The notes under the pieces: model-generated
The model's input: only the letters and a program-made list of their open reading frames with translations
The model's database searches: none
Told to the model about the DNA's origin: nothing
Position numbers and translations under genes: made by a program
Origin: a virus
IMG/VR virus record: IMGVR_UViG_3300020421_000035
Span: 1-46,818 of that record
Length of the DNA stretch: 46,818 nt
Direction: 5' to 3' (one strand)
In this document: positions 43,016 to 46,818 of the stretch, in pieces
How positions within the stretch are numbered: position 1 is the stretch's first letter
Layout: the number at the start of each line of letters is the position of its first letter

Positions 43016-45004
43016 ATGGCAAGTCAAGTCTCGCCTGGTGTTGTTATTAGAGAACGTGATTTATCAAATGCAGTAGTTGTAGGTGCATCATCTATTACAG
43101 CAGCATTTGCTTCCAGTTTTAGAACTGGACCAGTAGGCACAATTACACAAATTAATTCCGAGAGAGAACTAATCGATACTTTCGGTTCTCCCGCAGAGGG
43201 AAACGCAGAAGATTGGTTAATCGCTGCAGAATTCCTAAACTACGGTGGTCGTTTAGCAGTCGTTCGCGCTGTAACAGATGTTAAAAACGCCACTGCTTCT
43301 GGAACAGGTGTTCTAGTAAAATCAAAAGCAGATTTCGATGCTGGCGTAGGTTCCACTGAGAAGTTTATCGCACGTTCAGCAGGTGCTGATGGCAGTAACT
43401 TAAAGGTTATTGTTGTAGACCGTGGCGCAGATCAAATTGTCACACTTGACGCTGCCTTTGCCTCTGTTCCTTCAGTAGGTGATGCAATCACTGTTGGTGG
43501 TAAAGCAGGTAAAGTTTATTCCGCAGCTGCTGATGGTTTATCAGTTGCAGTTGTTCTAGACGATCCTACCACACTCATCGCAGCAGCAGATGTTATCACT
43601 GGTGCTGGTGCAGCAAGTGCTGATTTGAATGTAACATCAGTACAAGGTTGGTATAACAATACCGAAATTGGAACGACAGGTTTAAAACTATCTGCAATTG
43701 CTCCACGTCCTGGTACTTCTGTTTGGGCATCTGAGCGTCATCTAAAATTTGATGAACTTCACATTGCTGTTTTAGACGAAAGCACAAACACAATCGTAGA
43801 AAGATTGACATATCTTTCCAAAGTATCTGATGCAAGAACTGCAGAAGGTGCTTCTAATTTCTATAAGGATTCTATTAACGAATTCGCTTCCACAATCTTT
43901 ACTGGTGCAACACTAAGTGGCGCTGATGTTGCTGCTTATGGTGCTGGTGCTTGGGGCAACACTGCTTCTTCATACAGTGCTACTGCTGCATCTCCTGTAA
44001 CTTTAGGTCTCTCTACTGTTAGAGAGTATGACTTAACTGATGGTGCTGACGATTATGAGTACACAGTTGGTCAAATTAGTTCTGCATATAACGAATTCTT
44101 AGATACAGAAGATGTATCGATTGACTTTGTTCTAGGTGGTGGTTCTATCACATGGGCAACTGGCGAATCTGGTTATGCTGATGCTCAAGCAGCAACTCTT
44201 GGTAAGTATGCTTCTGTTATTGCACTTGCAACTTCTAGAACTGATTGCTTAGCATTTGTTTCTCCTTATGTTGGTAACCAAGTTGCTACATCTGGAAACG
44301 TAGCATTAAGTTCTGCAGATCAAAGAGATAAAACTATTGCATTCTTCGATGGTCTTACCTCTACTTCTTATGCAGTATTCGATAGTGGTATCAAGTATAC
44401 CTATGATCGTTTCAACGATAAGTATCGCTACATTGCATGTAACGGAGACGTTGCTGGTTTATGTGTAAGAACTTCACTTGCACTTGCTGACTGGTATTCT
44501 CCTGCAGGTGTTAATAAAGGTGGTCTACGTAATGTAGTCAAACTCGCATACAATCCTGGTTCTGCAGATAGAGACGATCTTTATACTTCAAGAATTAACC
44601 CAATCGTTTCTCTTGCTGGATCTGGTCCTGTTCTATTCGGTGATAAGACAGCATTGTCTTCCCCATCTGCTTTCGATAGAATCAATGTTCGCCGTCTATT
44701 CCTCAACATTGAAAAGAGATCTAGACAACTTGCTAGAGGCGTACTATTTGAGCAAAATGATTCGCTCACCCGTGGTGGTTTCACTTCTGCTATTAATGGG
44801 TTCCTTGCCCAAATTAAAGCTGACAGAGGACTAACAGATTTCTTCGTCGTCTGTGACGAAAGCAATAACACTGCTTCAGTTATTGATGCTAACGAGTTCG
44901 TTGCTGAACTTTATCTACAACCCACTCGCTCAATCAATTATGTAACAGTTACATTAACTGCTACAAGAACTGGAGTTTCTTTCAGTGAAGTTATTGGTAG
45001 ATAA
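43016..45004 (+). CDS. 18: Tail sheath protein gp18
   Basis: A 662-residue homologue of T4 gp18 (659 residues), the contractile sheath subunit. Landmarks: N-terminal SQVSPGVVIRERDLSNAVV, the TGPVGTITQINSERELIDTF strand, the SSADQRDKTIAFFDGL region and the C-terminal domain NVRRLFLNIEKRSRQLARGV, then SINYVTVTLTATRTGVSF. The ATG at 43016 follows a strong AAGGAGA box; a TTG 24 bases upstream in frame is not needed. Gene order gp17-gp18-gp19 agrees with T4. Confidence 0.95.
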   Translation: MASQVSPGVVIRERDLSNAVVVGASSITAAFASSFRTGPVGTITQINSERELIDTFGSPAEGNAEDWLIAAEFLNYGGRLAVVRAVTDVKNATASGTGVLVKSKADFDAGVGSTEKFIARSAGADGSNLKVIVVDRGADQIVTLDAAFASVPSVGDAITVGGKAGKVYSAAADGLSVAVVLDDPTTLIAAADVITGAGAASADLNVTSVQGWYNNTEIGTTGLKLSAIAPRPGTSVWASERHLKFDELHIAVLDESTNTIVERLTYLSKVSDARTAEGASNFYKDSINEFASTIFTGATLSGADVAAYGAGAWGNTASSYSATAASPVTLGLSTVREYDLTDGADDYEYTVGQISSAYNEFLDTEDVSIDFVLGGGSITWATGESGYADAQAATLGKYASVIALATSRTDCLAFVSPYVGNQVATSGNVALSSADQRDKTIAFFDGLTSTSYAVFDSGIKYTYDRFNDKYRYIACNGDVAGLCVRTSLALADWYSPAGVNKGGLRNVVKLAYNPGSADRDDLYTSRINPIVSLAGSGPVLFGDKTALSSPSAFDRINVRRLFLNIEKRSRQLARGVLFEQNDSLTRGGFTSAINGFLAQIKADRGLTDFFVVCDESNNTASVIDANEFVAELYLQPTRSINYVTVTLTATRTGVSFSEVIGR

Positions 45005-45042
45005 ATTAAAAATAATCAGATAAACGTAACGAGGTAAAAAAA

Positions 45043-45657
45043 ATGCCACTTTCATCAGGTATCGACGGATTTCTAAAACAAATTAAACAGGGCGTTAAGC
45101 CCAATATGTTTGAGGTAGATATCCAATTCCCATCAGGTGCAGGACCAACGGGAGGGGACTTGGAACTTACAAATTTACTTTGTAAGTCCACTAACCTTCC
45201 TGGATCCAACTTAGGTGTTATCGAAGTTCCCTTTAGAGGAAGAACTGTAAAAATTGCGGGAGACCGTACATTCGATAACTGGAGTGCAACATTCTTCAAT
45301 GACAAGGATTTCAAAGTCCGTGGTTTCTTTGAAGAATGGTCACAGTTCATCAACACTCATCAGGAGAACACTGCTCCTAGATTCATTCCTGAATTTGGTG
45401 AGTCAGGTTATATGGCAACCATTAAGGTTCATCAACTTGAGAAAAATGATATCAAACCTGGTGGTTCTATTATTAGAACCTACGAGTTGATGCACTCTTT
45501 CCCAACTTCTGTATCTTCTATTGATCTTGCTTATGATAGCAATGATCAAATTGAAGAGTTCACAGTTGAGTTCCAAATGTCTTACTGGACAACTTCTGGT
45601 GCTACTGCTCCTGCTGCTGCCGCAGCTGCTGCTCAACCACCTACAACACTCACATAA
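45043..45657 (+). CDS. 19: Tail tube protein gp19
   Basis: A 204-residue homologue of T4 gp19 (163 residues), which stacks into the inner tail tube. Landmarks: MPLSSGIDGFLKQIKQGVKP, CKSTNLPGSNLGVIEVPFRG, DRTFDNWSATFFNDKDFKVR and YELMHSFPTSVSSIDLAYDS. A low-complexity Ala/Pro/Thr tail after residue ~185 accounts for some of the extra length. Good ACGAGG box before the start. No clear late motif lies in the 38-base gap, so it may be read mainly from the gp18 promoter. Confidence 0.95.
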   Translation: MPLSSGIDGFLKQIKQGVKPNMFEVDIQFPSGAGPTGGDLELTNLLCKSTNLPGSNLGVIEVPFRGRTVKIAGDRTFDNWSATFFNDKDFKVRGFFEEWSQFINTHQENTAPRFIPEFGESGYMATIKVHQLEKNDIKPGGSIIRTYELMHSFPTSVSSIDLAYDSNDQIEEFTVEFQMSYWTTSGATAPAAAAAAAQPPTTLT

Positions 45658-45675
45658 TCAGGAAATTCTCAACCT

Positions 45676-45683
45676 GATAAATA
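45676..45683 (+). promoter_or_regulatory. Late promoter GATAAATA before gp20
   Basis: GATAAATA lies in the 57-base gap between gp19 and gp20, 31-38 bases before the ATG at 45715. Confidence 0.6.
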
Positions 45684-45714
45684 GTTGGAAGCGCACTTAT
45701 TTGAATAGGTAATC

Positions 45715-46818
45715 ATGAGTCAGTTATTTGGCTTCCAAATTAATCGCAAGGAGGGTCAGAAGGGTCAGTCCCCTGTCCCTCCTAATGCTGATGAGGCAAT
45801 TGCTGTAGCAGCAGGCGGATATTATGGGACATATGTAGATACGGATAATCAAGCTCGTAATGAGTTTGAGATGATTCGCCGTTATCGTGACATGGCGCTA
45901 CACCCTGAGGTTGATAGTGCAGTTGACGAAGTTGTTAACGAATTTATTGTAAGTGATGTTTACGATTCTCCAGTAGAAATTAATCTAGATAATTTAGATA
46001 CTGGGATGAATATTAAAAAGAAAGTTAGAGATGAATTTAAACACATTTTAAAACTTTTAAACTTTGATAATCGCGCACATGAGATTGTCAGATCTTGGTA
46101 TATTGACGGACGTTTATATTATCATAAGGTTATTGATTTAGATAATCCAAAGAAAGGTATTACGGAACTTCGATACGTTGATCCCATGAAGATCAAGAAG
46201 GTCCGACAAAAAATTGAAAACAAACCGAAAGATTCTCTAGCTCGCCAAGCAATTAAGGGCACTGCACTTGAGTATGAATACGGAACGTTTGTTGATTACT
46301 ATCTGTATAATCCAAAAGGATTTTATAAAGGTGGTGTATTAGGACCAGTTGGTGACATGTCATTGTCTCAAGGTGTCAAGATGGCACCTGACTCAATCAC
46401 ATTTTGTCCTTCTGGATTACAAGATTTAAACAAAAGAATGACTCTTGGTTTCCTACACAAGGCAATTAAGACACTCAATCAACTTAGAATGATTGAAGAT
46501 TCAATTGTTATCTACAGATTGTCTCGTGCTCCTGAGCGTAGAATTTTCTACATTGATGTTGGTAATCTACCTAAGGTCAAAGCAGAGCAATACTTGCGCG
46601 ATGTTATGAGTCGCTATCGTAACAAACTAGTGTATGACGCAAACACTGGTGAGATGCGTGACGACAAAAAGCACATGAGTATGCTAGAGGATTTTTGGTT
46701 GCCTCGTAGAGAGGGTGGACGTGGTACTGAAATTACTACGCTGCCTGGAGGACAGAACCTTGGAGAACTTAAGGACGTTGAGTATTTTAAAAAGAAACTT
46801 TATAACTCTCTCAATCTT
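45715..46818 (+). CDS. 20: Portal vertex protein gp20, 3' end outside window
   Basis: The first 368 codons of the portal protein; the frame is open to the last base. Landmarks: N-terminal MSQLFGFQINRKEGQ, FEMIRRYRDMALHPEVDSAV, VNEFIVSDVYDSPVEINLD, SWYIDGRLYYHKVIDL, RIFYIDVGNLPKVKAEQYLR and MLEDFWLPRREGGRGTEITT, all characteristic of T4-like gp20. It forms the dodecameric ring at the capsid vertex that binds the terminase and the neck. T4 gp20 has 524 residues, so roughly 150 or more residues lie beyond the window. Confidence 0.96.
   Translation, partial: MSQLFGFQINRKEGQKGQSPVPPNADEAIAVAAGGYYGTYVDTDNQARNEFEMIRRYRDMALHPEVDSAVDEVVNEFIVSDVYDSPVEINLDNLDTGMNIKKKVRDEFKHILKLLNFDNRAHEIVRSWYIDGRLYYHKVIDLDNPKKGITELRYVDPMKIKKVRQKIENKPKDSLARQAIKGTALEYEYGTFVDYYLYNPKGFYKGGVLGPVGDMSLSQGVKMAPDSITFCPSGLQDLNKRMTLGFLHKAIKTLNQLRMIEDSIVIYRLSRAPERRIFYIDVGNLPKVKAEQYLRDVMSRYRNKLVYDANTGEMRDDKKHMSMLEDFWLPRREGGRGTEITTLPGGQNLGELKDVEYFKKKLYNSLNL

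Noticed and set aside
44999-45008. AGATAAATTA as a late promoter for gp19
   Set aside because: Ends in TTA rather than TA after TAAAT and so misses the TAAATA core; the match is weak in AT-rich DNA.
45658-45677. Hairpin TCAGG...CCTGA between gp19 and gp20
   Set aside because: Only 5 base pairs with a 10-base loop and no T tract; not a convincing terminator.
1-46818. tRNA genes, CRISPR arrays, insertion sequences, integrase or attachment sites
   Set aside because: Intergenic gaps are short and hold only promoters and terminators; no cloverleaf, spaced direct repeats, transposase or integrase motif was seen by reading.

Overview
This window is a slice of the late (virion) gene cluster of a T4-like marine cyanophage (a myovirus of Synechococcus or Prochlorococcus). 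The T4 order is directly readable: a gp7-position baseplate protein (cut by the window start), gp8, several giant baseplate and tail-fibre proteins, then gp13, gp14, gp15, gp16 (small terminase), gp17 (large terminase), gp18 (sheath), gp19 (tube) and gp20 (portal, cut by the window end). The DNA is visibly AT-rich, every gene is on the + strand, and genes are packed with ATGA or TAATG junctions. Plastocyanin and ferredoxin genes point to a host with oxygenic photosynthesis. No tRNA, CRISPR array or insertion sequence was seen.

Region by region. 1-5.5 kb: baseplate wedge (gp7-position protein and gp8). 5.6-29.4 kb: three giant virion proteins (2695, 1660 and 3313 residues) with two small companions; these are beads-on-a-string proteins built from recurring modules (Gly-rich GSGYT repeats, CxRDI helical modules, TFTC/YPR repeats, W/Y/PTH modules, a beta-helix and a cupredoxin-like domain). 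29.4-33.65 kb: an adhesin cassette of three genes sharing a short DGT-W N-terminal element but carrying unrelated distal domains, interleaved with a tail-assembly-chaperone-like protein, a 2OG-Fe(II) oxygenase and a small coiled-coil protein. 33.7-36.8 kb: neck, tail completion and small terminase. 36.9-41.0 kb: an accessory island splitting gp16 from gp17, with plastocyanin, ferredoxin, a 6-phosphogluconate-dehydrogenase-like protein cut down to its Rossmann domain, a thermonuclease-like protein and about ten very small proteins, four of them single-pass membrane proteins. 41.05-46.8 kb: large terminase, a small zinc-finger protein, sheath, tube and portal.

Regulation: late promoter motifs of the T4 type (TATAAATA, or the cyanophage form CTAAATA/GATAAATA) occur 23-50 bases before many of the start codons that follow a gap, several overlapping the previous stop codon. 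Two lie within perfect inverted repeats, one of them in the loop of a rho-independent terminator. A host-type -35/-10 pair precedes the plastocyanin/ferredoxin group. Together the cluster builds contractile tail, neck and packaging motor, while the island probably tunes host photosynthetic electron flow and carbon metabolism during infection (known for such genes in cyanophages; inferred here).

The most interesting observations are the spread of one Gly-rich module through at least six unrelated virion proteins, including gp8 and gp14; a cupredoxin-like domain with a complete type-1 copper ligand set in a tail-fibre protein, itself interrupted by a copy of another repeat; the lone Rossmann domain of Gnd next to petE/petF; and the oxygenase embedded among adhesin genes.
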